Of a stretch of 64,000 nucleotides of DNA, positions 17,801 through 28,602 are shown one piece after another (position 1 is the stretch's first letter; the number at the start of each line of letters is the position of its first letter). Source of the DNA: Candidatus Rokuibacteriota bacterium. Lineage in GTDB: Bacteria; Methylomirabilota; Methylomirabilia; Rokubacteriales; CSP1-6. Below the pieces are notes generated by a model. It was not told where the DNA came from. It did not search any database and saw only the letters and a list, made by a program, of their open reading frames with translations. Made by a program: the position numbers and the translations under genes. Where the stretch lies: contig QHRU01000036.1 of assembly GCA_003220225.1 (NCBI GenBank), positions 1 to 64,000 on the forward strand. The letters are read 5' to 3'.

Positions 17801-18689
17801 TACAGGATTCTCCCCGCGACGAAGCGCTCGACGCCGGCGAGGTCGCGCCTCGTCTGGACGCCGGTGAAGCTCGCCTTCTCCATGAGGGCGACGACGGCGC
17901 GCGCCTGATCGCCCCCCGCGGTCTCCAGCACGAGCGCGCCGCCGGGCAGCAGCCGCTGCGGCGCCTCGGCGACGATGCGCCGGATGACCCTCAGCCCGTC
18001 CACGCCGCCGTCGAGCGCTCCGCGCGGGTCGTACTGGCTGACCTCGGGCGCCAGCGTCGCGATCAGCCCCGTCGGCAGATACGGCGGATTGCAGACGATG
18101 ACGTCGGCGAGGGTCGCCCCCAGCGCCGAGAACAGCTCGGAGACCTCGACCCTGACGCGCCCCGAGAGTCCGAGCGCGGCGACGTTCTCCCGCGCCAGCG
18201 TCACGGCGCGGGCCGCCGCCTCGAGCGCGATCACCTCGACGTCCGGACGCTCCGACGCGATCGCGCACGCGATGCAGCCCGTCCCCGTGCCCAGATCGAT
18301 CGCGAGCGGCCGCCGCGGGCCGCGGGGCAGGAGGTCCAGCGCCCACGCGGCGAGAAGCTCCGTTTCGGGGCGGGGCACCATGGCGTCGGCGGTGACCCTC
18401 ACCGTGACGTGCCGGAACGGCTGGCTGCCGAGGATGTGCTGCAGCGGCTCGCGCTTCATGCGGCGCCTCAGCGCGGCCACGTACCACCCGGCCTCCGGCG
18501 CCTCCAGCGTCCGCCGCGGCTCGGCGCTCAGCGCGCCGTGCGAGACCCGGAGGGCCCCGGCCAGCAGCCACTCGGCATCCACGGGCGCACTCTCCACGCC
18601 CGCGCTCCGCAGCGCGTCGGCCCCGAGGGCGAGGGCCGCCTGGACGCTCGGCCGCGAGCCGATCAGCGTGTCCGGATCCACGGCGCGTC

Positions 18690-18693
<4 letters not shown>
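17800..18693 (-). CDS. prmC: Peptide chain release factor N5-glutamine methyltransferase
   Basis: Methylates the Gln of the GGQ motif of release factors, including that encoded by the gene just upstream. The 297 aa have a helical N-terminal domain and a class I SAM fold ([14 protein letters not shown]) with the substrate motif CNPPYLP. The GTG start overlaps the prfA stop as GTGA. The prfA-prmC pairing is widespread. Confidence 0.95.
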
Positions 18694-19763
<1,070 letters not shown>

Positions 19764-19784
19764 GGCTCAACTCCGCACGGCGGA

Positions 19785-19826
19785 GACGGCGCTGGGGGGG
19801 GTGGGGGGCCATGTCGGGGCCCCCCA
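19785..19826 (+). repeat. Two-hairpin dispersed repeat, copy B, partial
   Basis: The G6/C6 hairpin (GGGGGGCC, loop, GGCCCCCC) is complete but the first hairpin is reduced to a GGCGCT remnant. It lies between rpmE and prfA, and in contrast to the other copies it points opposite to the neighbouring genes. It could end rpmE transcripts, but there is no T run. Confidence 0.65.
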
Positions 19827-19831
19827 AGTGA

Positions 19832-20047
19832 TTATTGAGCGGCCGCAGGCTGCCGCTTGTACTTGCGCTGGAAGCGCTCGACGCGGCCGGCCGTGTCCAT
19901 GAGCTTCTGCTTGCCCGTGAAGAACGGATGGCACTTCGAGCACACCTCGACGTGGATGTTCGGCCGCGTGGAGCGGGTCTTGACAACCTCGCCGCACGCG
20001 CAAGTGATCGTGGTGTCGACGTAATCCGGATGAATACCCACCTTCAC
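19832..20047 (-). CDS. rpmE: Ribosomal protein L31
   Basis: Large-subunit ribosomal protein of 71 aa. It starts [19 protein letters not shown] and has the zinc-type cysteines (CACG and [13 protein letters not shown]), so it is the zinc-containing C+ paralogue. The GTG start is supported by AGGGAGGG upstream. rpmE next to prfA and rho is a frequent order. Confidence 0.97.
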   Translation of the reverse strand: MKVGIHPDYVDTTITCACGEVVKTRSTRPNIHVEVCSKCHPFFTGKQKLMDTAGRVERFQRKYKRQPAAAQ

Positions 20048-20073
20048 GGCTCAGCCCTCCCTCAGGAAGCCTA

Positions 20074-20102
20074 ACGATACCAGCGACGCCCCGGAAATGC
20101 AA
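20074..20102 (-). promoter_or_regulatory. Candidate promoter for rpmE
   Basis: On the minus strand TTGCAT (20097-20102), a 17-nt spacer and TATCGT (20074-20079) precede rpmE by about 26 nt. Match to consensus is partial. The -35 overlaps the T run of the candidate rho terminator. Confidence 0.35.
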
Positions 20103-20125
20103 AAAGCGCGGGCGTTTAATCGCCC
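20101..20125 (-). terminator. Candidate weak intrinsic terminator after rho
   Basis: On the minus strand GGGCG, loop ATTAAA, CGCCC, then GCGC and TTTTT. The stem is only 5 bp and the T run is 4 nt away, so this is a modest candidate. Two stronger hairpins without T runs lie closer to rho (20189-20209 and 20271-20298). Confidence 0.4.
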
Positions 20126-20186
20126 TTAGGATGTCGATCGCAAGGAACAGGATGCCGGCTCGTTCTCGGCGACCAGGAGCGTTCGC

Positions 20187-20209
20187 CGCTTTCGAGCGCG
20201 GGCTTCGCC
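20187..20209 (-). other. GC-rich hairpin between rho and rpmE
   Basis: GCGCGGGC, TTCG-type loop, GCCCGCGC: a perfect inverted repeat capped by a TTCG-like loop. There is no T run, so it may be an mRNA 3'-end stabiliser or a Rho-assisted stop. The rest of 20048-20300 shows no gene. Confidence 0.5.
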
Positions 20210-20270
20210 CGCGCAATCCGAGTCTGGGAGAGGCAGGGAGGAGCGCGTCTGAGGCGCGCGACGACCGTCG

Positions 20271-20298
20271 GAAGGGGGGCGAAGCCCCCCTCCGAGGT
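20271..20298 (-). terminator. GC hairpin just downstream of the rho stop codon
   Basis: On the minus strand GGAGGGGGGC, TTCG, GCCCCCCTTCC begins 3 nt after the rho stop. It lacks a T run. The same G6-type stem with a TTCG or TACG loop occurs as an extra module inside repeat copies at 38386 and 47213. Confidence 0.45.
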
Positions 20299-20300
20299 TC

Positions 20301-21629
<1,329 letters not shown>

Positions 21630-21762
21630 CAACGGGCTCCGGGGGCGGCACTCATGGCCGCATGGCGTTAGAGTTCTGCGCTTTTTGCAGGGTTTCTACG
21701 GGGTTGGAGCTACGACGTTGGATGTCATCCTCGCATCGCCAGGGGGGCGCTGTCAATATTTT

Positions 21763-22839
21763 TCACATACGGATCTCGATGATCGCCCGCTGCTTGATCT
21801 CCTTGAGCCAGGCCTCCAGCCGGGCCTCGTACTTCTGGCGGAACAGGATTTCGCGGATTTGCTGCTTGACCCGGGTGAGCCCGTCGCCCTCCAGGGACTC
21901 CTTCGACTCCAGCCGGAAGACGTGATACCCGAGCGAGGACCGGTAGGGGGGTGAGACCTGCCCCGGCTCCAGTCCAAGGATCTCGGTCTCGATGTCCTGA
22001 GCGAGCTCACCACGCTTCAGGGTGCCCAGGTCGCCGCCGTCCTTGGCGCTGGCATCCCTGGAGTACTCGCGGGCGACGGCCACGAAGTCGCCCCCGTCCA
22101 GGACCTGCGCGCGGAGCAGGTCGGCCTTGATCCGGGCACTCTCCCACGCGGCGTCGTCGCTGCCTTCGGGGACGACGAGGAGATGCCGCGCATGATAGGA
22201 GAGGCCCGTCTCGAGCTTCTGGCGATTCTCCTCGACGTACTGCACGATCTCGGCGTCGGTCACCGACACGCGCAGCACCACCTTGCGCCGGATCACCTTC
22301 TGCACGCGCAGGCCCTCCCGCACGCGCTTCTTGACGGAGTCCATCGTGATGCCCTGCTCTTTGACGAGCTTCTCGAACTCTTCGAGGGTCTTCGCGTTGT
22401 AGATCTTGATCCGCTCGGTCAGCTCGTCGGAAACTTCCTGATCATCGACGGTGATCCTCTCGCGGTCCGCCTCCTGCAGCTGCAGGCGACTGTCGATGAG
22501 CTTCGGCAGGAATTGCTTGGCCAGCTCGTCGTCGCCGGGACCGGCGCCCCGCTGCTGCCGGTTCTCGGCGCGGTAGGCGACGATGGTTTCCTGCAGCTCG
22601 CTCAGCGTGATCGCGTCGTTGTTGACGACGGCCACCACGCGGTCCGCGATGCCCTCGTCGTGCTCGGGCGGGCGAATGCGCACGTCGCCCGGCATCGGCA
22701 TGTCCGGCGACAACGGCTTGCCGGCCACGGGCGCCGGCGGCGGCGGGCCCTTCGGCTTGCCGATCAGCGGCACCCACGAGGGCACCGCGCAGCCGCCGAG
22801 CAGGAGCGCGAGGGCAACGATGCGCAGCGCCGGCGTCAT
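21763..22839 (-). CDS. SurA-like lipoprotein peptidyl-prolyl isomerase
   Basis: Putative periplasmic folding factor. The 358 aa start with a lipoprotein signal (LLLGGC, Cys17), followed by a proline-rich linker, a SurA N-terminal helical domain (VVAVVNNDAITLSELQETI) and one parvulin PPIase domain (about residues 205-305; GGDLGTLKRGELAQDIE, SLGYHVFRLES). Unlike E. coli SurA it has one PPIase domain and a lipid anchor. The ATG overlaps the mfd stop (ATGA), a recurrent mfd-surA/prsA linkage. Confidence 0.88.
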   Translation of the reverse strand: MTPALRIVALALLLGGCAVPSWVPLIGKPKGPPPPAPVAGKPLSPDMPMPGDVRIRPPEHDEGIADRVVAVVNNDAITLSELQETIVAYRAENRQQRGAGPGDDELAKQFLPKLIDSRLQLQEADRERITVDDQEVSDELTERIKIYNAKTLEEFEKLVKEQGITMDSVKKRVREGLRVQKVIRRKVVLRVSVTDAEIVQYVEENRQKLETGLSYHARHLLVVPEGSDDAAWESARIKADLLRAQVLDGGDFVAVAREYSRDASAKDGGDLGTLKRGELAQDIETEILGLEPGQVSPPYRSSLGYHVFRLESKESLEGDGLTRVKQQIREILFRQKYEARLEAWLKEIKQRAIIEIRM

Positions 22840-25800
22840 GAGCGCGCGAGGTCGTCGAGGGTACGGAGGATGGAGTCGCGCACCGCGGGCCACGCGCCCT
22901 TCGCGATCGAGGCCTCGATCGTGAACTCGCGCTTCATCTTGAGCCGGCCGCGGCTGTCGTGGATGGCGTGCACGAGCCGCGCGGGCTCCAGCCGGGTGGT
23001 CGCCGCGAAGGTGATCAACGCGCGGCCCTCGCCGGCCTCGATCTTCTCGACGTGCAGGGCGCGGGCGGCCACGCGGATGCGGACGATGTCGAGCAGGCGC
23101 CGCGCGGGCTCCGGCAGCGGGCCGAAGCGATCGATGAGCTCGGCGCGGATGTCCTCCACTTCGGCGTCGTCGGTGGCGCCGGCCAGCCGCTTGTAGAACG
23201 CGAGTCGCTGATTGACCTCGGGGACATAGTCTTCGGGGACGAAGCCTTCCTCCGCGACGCTGATCACGGGCTCGACGCTCGCGGCGGCCGGTTCGCCGCC
23301 CAATTCTCGCACGGCTTCCGCAAGAAGCTTGGCGTAAAGATCGTAGCCCACGGCGGCGATGTGGCCGTGCTGCTGGGCCCCGAGGAGGTTGCCGGCGCCG
23401 CGGATCTCGAGGTCGCGCATGGCCAGCTTGAACCCCGAGCCCAATTCGGTCAGCTCCTGCAGCGCACGCAGGCGCCGCTGGGCCTGATCGTCCACGCGCC
23501 CGTCGGCCGGCACCAGGAGATAGGCGTAGGCCTGCTGGCGCTCGCGGCCCACGCGGCCGCGCAGCTGGTAGAGCTGGGCCAGGCCGAAGCGGTCGGCGCG
23601 GTTGACGATGATCGTGTTCGACGCGGGAATGTCGAGACCCGATTCCACGATGGCCGTCGAGACGAGCACGTCCGCCTGGCCGTCCACGAAGCGCACCATC
23701 GCTCCCTCGAGCTCGCGTTCGTCCATTTGCCCATGCGCCATGATGACGCGAGCGTCTGGAACAAGCTCTCGAACGAAGCGAGCCATCGACGGCAGCGACT
23801 GGACTCTGTTGTGCACGAAGAAGACCTGGCCGCCACGCGCCAGCTCGCGCTCGAGCGCCTCCTTGATGACGGCGCGGTTGAAGCGGCGCACGACCGTCTC
23901 GATGGGCAGCCGGTCCACCGGCGGCGTCTCGATGACCGACATGTCGCGCACCCCGGAGAGCGACATATACAAGGTGCGCGGGATCGGGGTGGCCGTCATG
24001 GCCAGCACGTCCACCGAGGCGCGCAATTGCTTCACGCGCTCCTTGTGGGCGACGCCGAAGCGGTGCTCCTCGTCCACGATCAGCAGGCCGAGGTTCTTGA
24101 ACTCCACGTCCTTGCCGAGCAGCCGGTGCGTGCCGATGACGACGTCGACGGTGCCGTGCTTCAGCCCCTCGACGATCTTCTTCTGCTCCTTCGGCGAGCG
24201 GAAGCGCGAGAGCAGCTCGACCTTGGCCGGGAACGGCGCGAAGCGCTCGGCAAACGTCGACCAGTGCTGCTGGGCCAGCACCGTCGTCGGCACCAGCACC
24301 GCGACCTGCATGCCGTCGGCCACCGCCTTGAACGCCGCACGCAGCGCGACTTCCGTCTTGCCGTAGCCGACGTCGCCGGCCACGAGCCGGTCCATCGGCC
24401 GCGGGCTCTCCATGTCGCGTTTGACGTCCTTGATCGCGCGCAGCTGGTCCGGCGTCTCCTCGAAGCGGAACGACGCCTCGAACTCCCGCTGCCACGGCGT
24501 GTCCGGCTGATAGGTGTGGCCCTGGGCCACCGAGCGCCGCGCGTAGAGCTTCAGCAGCTCCTCGGCCATCTCGCGCAGCGCCGCACGGACCGATTCCTTG
24601 ACGCGCTGCCACGACGCGCCGCCGAGGCGGTCCAGGCGCGCGGCGCCCGCGTCGGCGCCGAGGTACTTCGAGACGAGGTCGAGGCGGTCGACGGGGACGT
24701 AGAGCTGGTTGTTGTCGGCGTACTCGAGCAGCAGGAAGTCGGCGTCCTTGTCGCTGATGCGCATCGTGCGCAGCCCGAGATACTTCCCGATGCCGTGATC
24801 TTCGTGGACGACGAGGTCGCCGACGGCGAGATCGGTGAACGCGGTCAGGGCGGCGCCGCGCTGGTACTTGGGCCGCCGCAGCGTGCGCCGGCGCGCGCCG
24901 AAGATCTCCGTCTCGGCCAGGACCACCAGTCCCACCGCGGGCACCGCGAAGCCGCTCGACAGCTCGCCCACCACGATGGCGATCGAGTCCGGCGCCTCCA
25001 GCCCCTCGACCACGCGCGTGTCGAGATCATGGTCGTGGAGGATCTCGCGCAGGTGCTCGGCCTGGCCCGGATCGGCGGCGACGAGGCGGACGGTGAAGCC
25101 CTCGCCGCGCCAGCGGTTGACGTCGTCGACGAGCCGGTCGAACTTGCCCGAGTACGGATCCACGGAGAGCGCCTCGAGCGTGACGTCGGCCTCCCCGGCG
25201 GCGAGGATTTCCAGCTCGACGCGCGGACGGCCGGCGATGATCTCGACCAGCGGCCGGCGGCCCGGCGCGTCTTCGGAGGTCTCGTCGAGCAGCCGCGGCG
25301 CGTCCACGATGACGGGCGCGCCGGCGGGCAGATACTGGAGGAGGCGCGTGGCGCCCGCGTCAGCCGTCTCCGGCACCGCGACCAGCGGCAGCACGAGCAG
25401 CTCGTCGAGCGTCCCCGTCGAGCGCTGCGTCGTCGGATCGAAGAGGCGGATCGACTCGATGTCGTCGCCGTCGAACTCCAGCCGCGCCGGGCTCGGATGC
25501 ATGGGCGAGAAGACGTCGACGATGCCGCCGCGGGCGCTCCACTGCCCGACCTCGACGACGGTGTCGGCGCGCTCGTAGCCGGCCTTCTCGAGCGCCTCCA
25601 GCAGCAGCTCGCGGTCGAGGCTGTCCTTCGTCGCGAGGCGCAGCGTGCCCTCGCGGAACGCGCCCGGCGCCTGCAGCGGCGTGTCCAGCGCCGCCGGCGT
25701 CACCACGACCGCGATCGGCTCGCCCGCCGTCAGCCGCCGCACGATCATCGCGCGCTCGGCTTCCGCCTCGCGATGGTGGCCGCCCTTCCAGAGCTGCGGC

Positions 25801-26033
25801 TCGCGCTCCGGGAACTCGAACGCGGGGGCGCCGAAGAACTTGAGGTCCTGCGCGAAGCGGTGGGCGTCGGCGAGCGACGCGACGACGATGACGACGGGCC
25901 GCGGATGGGCGTGCAGAAGCTCGGCGACGGCGAGCGCGCGCGCCGCGCCGGCGAGCCCGGCCACGCGGAGGCAGACGTCTCCCTCGGCGAACCTCTTTGC
26001 CAGGTCCCCAAACGCCTGCCAGTCCCTCAACAT
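22836..26033 (-). CDS. mfd: Transcription-repair coupling factor
   Basis: ATP-dependent translocase that removes stalled RNA polymerase and recruits UvrA. The 1065 aa have an N-terminal UvrB-like module, the CarD-like RNA polymerase interaction domain (VGDLVVHEDHGIGKYLGL), SF2 helicase motifs (GDVGYGKTEVALRAAFKA, IVDEEHRFGV, MTATPIPRTL) and a C-terminal D7 domain. On the minus strand TGGTACCGT lies 11 nt before the ATG and may be an extended -10, giving a very short leader. Confidence 0.97.
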   Translation of the reverse strand: MLRDWQAFGDLAKRFAEGDVCLRVAGLAGAARALAVAELLHAHPRPVVIVVASLADAHRFAQDLKFFGAPAFEFPEREPQLWKGGHHREAEAERAMIVRRLTAGEPIAVVVTPAALDTPLQAPGAFREGTLRLATKDSLDRELLLEALEKAGYERADTVVEVGQWSARGGIVDVFSPMHPSPARLEFDGDDIESIRLFDPTTQRSTGTLDELLVLPLVAVPETADAGATRLLQYLPAGAPVIVDAPRLLDETSEDAPGRRPLVEIIAGRPRVELEILAAGEADVTLEALSVDPYSGKFDRLVDDVNRWRGEGFTVRLVAADPGQAEHLREILHDHDLDTRVVEGLEAPDSIAIVVGELSSGFAVPAVGLVVLAETEIFGARRRTLRRPKYQRGAALTAFTDLAVGDLVVHEDHGIGKYLGLRTMRISDKDADFLLLEYADNNQLYVPVDRLDLVSKYLGADAGAARLDRLGGASWQRVKESVRAALREMAEELLKLYARRSVAQGHTYQPDTPWQREFEASFRFEETPDQLRAIKDVKRDMESPRPMDRLVAGDVGYGKTEVALRAAFKAVADGMQVAVLVPTTVLAQQHWSTFAERFAPFPAKVELLSRFRSPKEQKKIVEGLKHGTVDVVIGTHRLLGKDVEFKNLGLLIVDEEHRFGVAHKERVKQLRASVDVLAMTATPIPRTLYMSLSGVRDMSVIETPPVDRLPIETVVRRFNRAVIKEALERELARGGQVFFVHNRVQSLPSMARFVRELVPDARVIMAHGQMDERELEGAMVRFVDGQADVLVSTAIVESGLDIPASNTIIVNRADRFGLAQLYQLRGRVGRERQQAYAYLLVPADGRVDDQAQRRLRALQELTELGSGFKLAMRDLEIRGAGNLLGAQQHGHIAAVGYDLYAKLLAEAVRELGGEPAAASVEPVISVAEEGFVPEDYVPEVNQRLAFYKRLAGATDDAEVEDIRAELIDRFGPLPEPARRLLDIVRIRVAARALHVEKIEAGEGRALITFAATTRLEPARLVHAIHDSRGRLKMKREFTIEASIAKGAWPAVRDSILRTLDDLARS

Positions 26034-26074
26034 CTCGACGGCTTACGGTACCACGGGGAGGGCGGACGTCAGCC

Positions 26075-26725
26075 CTAGCGCGCCCCCTGCGCCAGGTAGA
26101 ACGACAGCGTCTCCAGCTCGATCGAGAGGTCGACGTTCTTCAGCCGCACCTCGCGCGGCACCTTCAAACGCGCCGGCGCGAAGTTCAGGATCGCGCGGAT
26201 GCCGGCGCTGACGAGCCGGTCGGTGACGGCCTGCGCCGACTCGGCGGGGACGGCGACGATCGCGATCTGGATGCCGCGCGCCTTCACCTCGCGCGCGAGG
26301 TCGCGGCTCGGAACGACGGGCACGGATTCCACCTCGCGCGCGACCTTGGCGGGATCGTCGTCGACGATGGCGGCGATGCGGAAGCCCTGGCGGCCGAAGC
26401 CCTTGTAGTGGAAGAGCGCGGAGCCGAGGTTGCCGAAGCCGACCAGCACGACGGGCCACTGGCGGTCGAGCCCCAGGATCTGCTGCAGCTCGGCCTTGAG
26501 GCCGGCGACGTAGTAGCCGATGCCACGCACGCCGAACTCGCCGAAGTAGGCGAGGTCCTTGCGCACCTGGGCGGAGTTCAGATTGAAACGGTCCGCCATC
26601 TCCTGCGAGGAGATGGTCTTGACGCCGTCCTCCTCGAGCTGGAGCAGGCAGCGCGTGTAGACGGAGAGACGGTGAATCGTCATCTCCGGGATCCTCGACG
26701 CGCGGTACGCGGACCGACGTGGCAT
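26075..26725 (-). CDS. rex: Redox-sensing transcriptional repressor Rex
   Basis: Repressor that senses NADH/NAD and controls respiratory and fermentative genes. The 216 aa have an N-terminal winged helix (IHRLSVYTRCLLQLEEDG, SSQEMADRFNLNSAQVRKDL) and a Rossmann domain (LVGFGNLGSALFHY). The ATG at 26725 is chosen because family members keep the IPE residues before TIHRL; an alternative ATG at residue 15 has a better ribosome site. It sits directly behind the F0 ATP synthase terminator. Confidence 0.95.
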   Translation of the reverse strand: MPRRSAYRASRIPEMTIHRLSVYTRCLLQLEEDGVKTISSQEMADRFNLNSAQVRKDLAYFGEFGVRGIGYYVAGLKAELQQILGLDRQWPVVLVGFGNLGSALFHYKGFGRQGFRIAAIVDDDPAKVAREVESVPVVPSRDLAREVKARGIQIAIVAVPAESAQAVTDRLVSAGIRAILNFAPARLKVPREVRLKNVDLSIELETLSFYLAQGAR

Positions 26726-26728
26726 GTG

Positions 26729-26764
26729 AAAAAGGCCGGGCGCCGTCGAGACGGACGCCCGGCC
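26729..26764 (-). terminator. Intrinsic terminator of the F0 ATP synthase operon
   Basis: On the minus strand GGCCGGGCG and CGCCCGGCC form a 9-bp stem, extended by an inner CCGT/ACGG pairing, followed at once by TTTTT. It lies 23 nt after the atpE stop and ends 4 nt before the rex start codon. It is the clearest Rho-independent terminator in the window. Confidence 0.9.
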
Positions 26765-26786
26765 GAGTCAGCCTACCCGAGTGACA

Positions 26787-27116
26787 TCACGCGAAGTTGA
26801 TGCCCTTCCCGAACAGCAGGATCAAGGCGATGACCAGCGTGTAGATGGCCAGCGACTCGATCAGGGCGAGACCGATGACCATGGCCAGCTGGATGCGCGG
26901 CGCCGCGCCCGGCTGCCGCGCCATCGCCTCGACGGCCGCGGCCACCGCCCGACCCTGCCCGAGTCCGCACAGGCCGGCGGCGATCGCCATGCCGATGGCG
27001 GCGGCGATCACCGTGAACGGGGCGAGCCACCCGCCGGTGGCGGGGGCGTCGGCCGCGAGGGCCAAACCGGGGAACGCCAGAACGAACAGAGCTCCCAGCA
27101 TCAGTGAACGTCGCAC
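26787..27116 (-). CDS. atpE: F0F1 ATP synthase subunit c, with N-terminal signal-like extension
   Basis: Proteolipid that forms the rotor ring. The 109 aa consist of a cleavable-looking leader (LMLGALFVLAFPGLALAADA) and the two-helix hairpin. Loop residues ARQPGA and the ion-binding Glu in GLALIESLAIYTL are present. A Gln in the first helix (GLGQGRA) and Ser after the Glu match much of the Na+-binding site known from Ilyobacter. The GTG at 27114-27116 is chosen for its AGGAGGA 5 nt upstream. Confidence 0.93.
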   Translation of the reverse strand: MRRSLMLGALFVLAFPGLALAADAPATGGWLAPFTVIAAAIGMAIAAGLCGLGQGRAVAAAVEAMARQPGAAPRIQLAMVIGLALIESLAIYTLVIALILLFGKGINFA

Positions 27117-27147
27117 GACCGTCCTCCTCTGTACGTGTGATCTGCGG

Positions 27148-27933
27148 CTAGTGATGGCCCGCGTCGTGGTGCTCCGCACCGTGACCGTGGTCCGCCTCTT
27201 CGATCGCTCCCGAGATGTACAGCATCGTCAGCATGACGAAGATGAACGCCTGGAGGAAGGACACCAGGAGCTTCAAGGGATAGAGAAAGATCACCGTGAA
27301 CGCGATGGTGACGGCCGCGCCGACGCCGCCGACGAGCGCGCCGACCACGCTGCCCGACAGCGCCCAGCCGAGCAATCCCTGCAGGCCCATCAGGAAGAAG
27401 ATGACGGCGAGCAGGATGTGCCCGCCCACCATGTTGCCGAAGAGCCGGAGCGTGAGCGACAGCGGCCGGGCGAGGTGGCTGATGAACTCGATCGGCATGA
27501 TGAGCCAGGCGAGCCACCACACCGGTCCCATGAAGTGCTTGATGTAGTTGACGACGCCCTGCTTGCGGATGCCGACCGCGTGATAGGTGAAGAAGACGAT
27601 CAGGGCGCAGGCCGCCGTCGTGTTGAGGTTCGTGGTGGGCCCGGCCAGGCCCGGCACCAGGCTCATGAGGTTCGCGGTGAAGATGAACAGGCCGAGGGTC
27701 GCGATCAGCGGCAGGTAGGGACGCCCGGCGGCGCCCATGACGTCCTCGATGGTTTGCTGGAACTGCTCGAGCACGATCTCTAGCGCGTTCTGCGCGCCGC
27801 GCGGGACCAGCTCCAGCCGGCGCGTCGCCATGAACGCGACCCCGGCCAGGATGATCATCACCAGCCACGTGTAGGTGACGTGGTCCGGCATGCCGGGCAG
27901 ATGGAAAATCGGCGGGTGCTCGATGGCCTCCAC
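27148..27933 (-). CDS. atpB: F0F1 ATP synthase subunit a
   Basis: Membrane stator subunit providing the ion half-channels. The 261 aa have several membrane helices and the essential Arg in RPLSLTLRLFGNMVGGH. The C-terminus ends in a His-rich tail (HGHGAEHHDAGHH), unusual and possibly metal-binding. GTG starts directly after the atpI stop (TGAGTG). Confidence 0.95.
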   Translation of the reverse strand: MEAIEHPPIFHLPGMPDHVTYTWLVMIILAGVAFMATRRLELVPRGAQNALEIVLEQFQQTIEDVMGAAGRPYLPLIATLGLFIFTANLMSLVPGLAGPTTNLNTTAACALIVFFTYHAVGIRKQGVVNYIKHFMGPVWWLAWLIMPIEFISHLARPLSLTLRLFGNMVGGHILLAVIFFLMGLQGLLGWALSGSVVGALVGGVGAAVTIAFTVIFLYPLKLLVSFLQAFIFVMLTMLYISGAIEEADHGHGAEHHDAGHH

Positions 27934-28299
27934 TCAGGCCTCCGCGCGCGCGCCGCGCAGACCGTGCGCGACGACGGCGACCGGCAGCACGCTCAGCCCG
28001 CACACCACCGCGAGCGGATGCGCGTGACCGCTGACGAGCACCAGCCCCACCGCCGCCGCCAGCGCGGCGAGCCGCAGCACGGCGGCGAGCGTCCACAGGG
28101 CGCGGATCGTGGACCCGGCGTCGAGCCCTCCCGTGACCCGCGACGCGAGCCAGCGAAAGTTGCCGACGGCGATGACGGCGCCGGCGGCGGCGCCCAGCGC
28201 GCCGTCGAGCCCGCCGAGCCACGCGGCGGGGCCGGCCACGGCCATGCCCAGCACGCACGCGTCGCGCGACACGCGCGACGTCAGGTCACTTGGAGTCAT
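27934..28299 (-). CDS. atpI: ATP synthase subunit I (AtpI-like)
   Basis: Small membrane protein of 121 aa with about four hydrophobic segments (GALGAAAGAVIAVGNF, ALAAAVGLVLVSG). Size, topology and position before atpB match AtpI, thought to help assemble the c-ring or carry Mg2+. Its start lies inside the 3' end of atpZ (14-nt overlap). Confidence 0.8.
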   Translation of the reverse strand: MTPSDLTSRVSRDACVLGMAVAGPAAWLGGLDGALGAAAGAVIAVGNFRWLASRVTGGLDAGSTIRALWTLAAVLRLAALAAAVGLVLVSGHAHPLAVVCGLSVLPVAVVAHGLRGARAEA

Positions 28300-28522
28300 C
28301 GATCTCCCGTCCGGCTTTGCTGACCGATCGAAAGAACATCACGAACCCCGCGGCGATCCCGAGGCCGAGCCCGATCAGCAGGAGCCACGGCTCGGTGCCG
28401 AGCCACGTGTCGGCATAGTAGCCGCCGACGAATCCGATCACGGTCGCGAGCACCATCGCGATGCCGATCGAGGACAGCTCGGCGAGCGCGGTCCAGGGCG
28501 ATTTCTTCCCGGGCGGCGCCAT
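28286..28522 (-). CDS. atpZ: AtpZ/AtpI-type F0 accessory protein
   Basis: A 78-aa protein with two membrane helices (GIAMVLATVIGFVGGYYAD and PWLLLIGLGLGIAAGFVMFF), the classic AtpZ hairpin with a short polar loop. AtpZ and AtpI are reported to act together in other bacteria. The ATG at 28520-28522 is used because a promoter -10 lies 10 nt upstream, leaving almost no leader. It is the first gene of atpZ-I-B-E; subunits b, delta, alpha, gamma, beta and epsilon are elsewhere. Confidence 0.85.
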   Translation of the reverse strand: MAPPGKKSPWTALAELSSIGIAMVLATVIGFVGGYYADTWLGTEPWLLLIGLGLGIAAGFVMFFRSVSKAGREIDDSK

Positions 28523-28532
28523 GTGACGCGAA

Positions 28533-28561
28533 ACACTAGCACAGCCCCCGGGGCTTGTGAA
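28533..28561 (-). promoter_or_regulatory. Promoter of the atpZ-I-B-E operon
   Basis: On the minus strand TTCACA (28556-28561), 17-nt spacer and TAGTGT (28533-28538). The predicted start is about 3-4 nt before the atpZ ATG, so the transcript would be nearly leaderless. No Shine-Dalgarno is seen. Confidence 0.6.
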
Positions 28562-28589
28562 GAGATCGCACAACCGCGGCTCGCTCGGG

Positions 28590-28595
28590 TAGAGT
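28590..28595 (+). promoter_or_regulatory. Candidate -10 box for a leaderless HAD transcript
   Basis: TAGAGT lies 7 nt before the GTG of the HAD gene. No good -35 is visible. This matches the spacing seen at 49313, 49354, 61965 and 61984. Confidence 0.4.
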
Positions 28596-28602
28596 CGCGC
28601 CC

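Noticed and set aside
21751-21756. TTGACA on the minus strand upstream of rho as a promoter
   Set aside because: The -35 is perfect but no acceptable -10 occurs 16-18 nt downstream, so I do not annotate it.
22959-26078. Open frame of over 1000 codons on the plus strand opposite mfd
   Set aside because: It is antisense to a fully conserved mfd and is rich in Arg, Ala, His and Asp as expected from GC-biased third positions; no domain or ribosome site.
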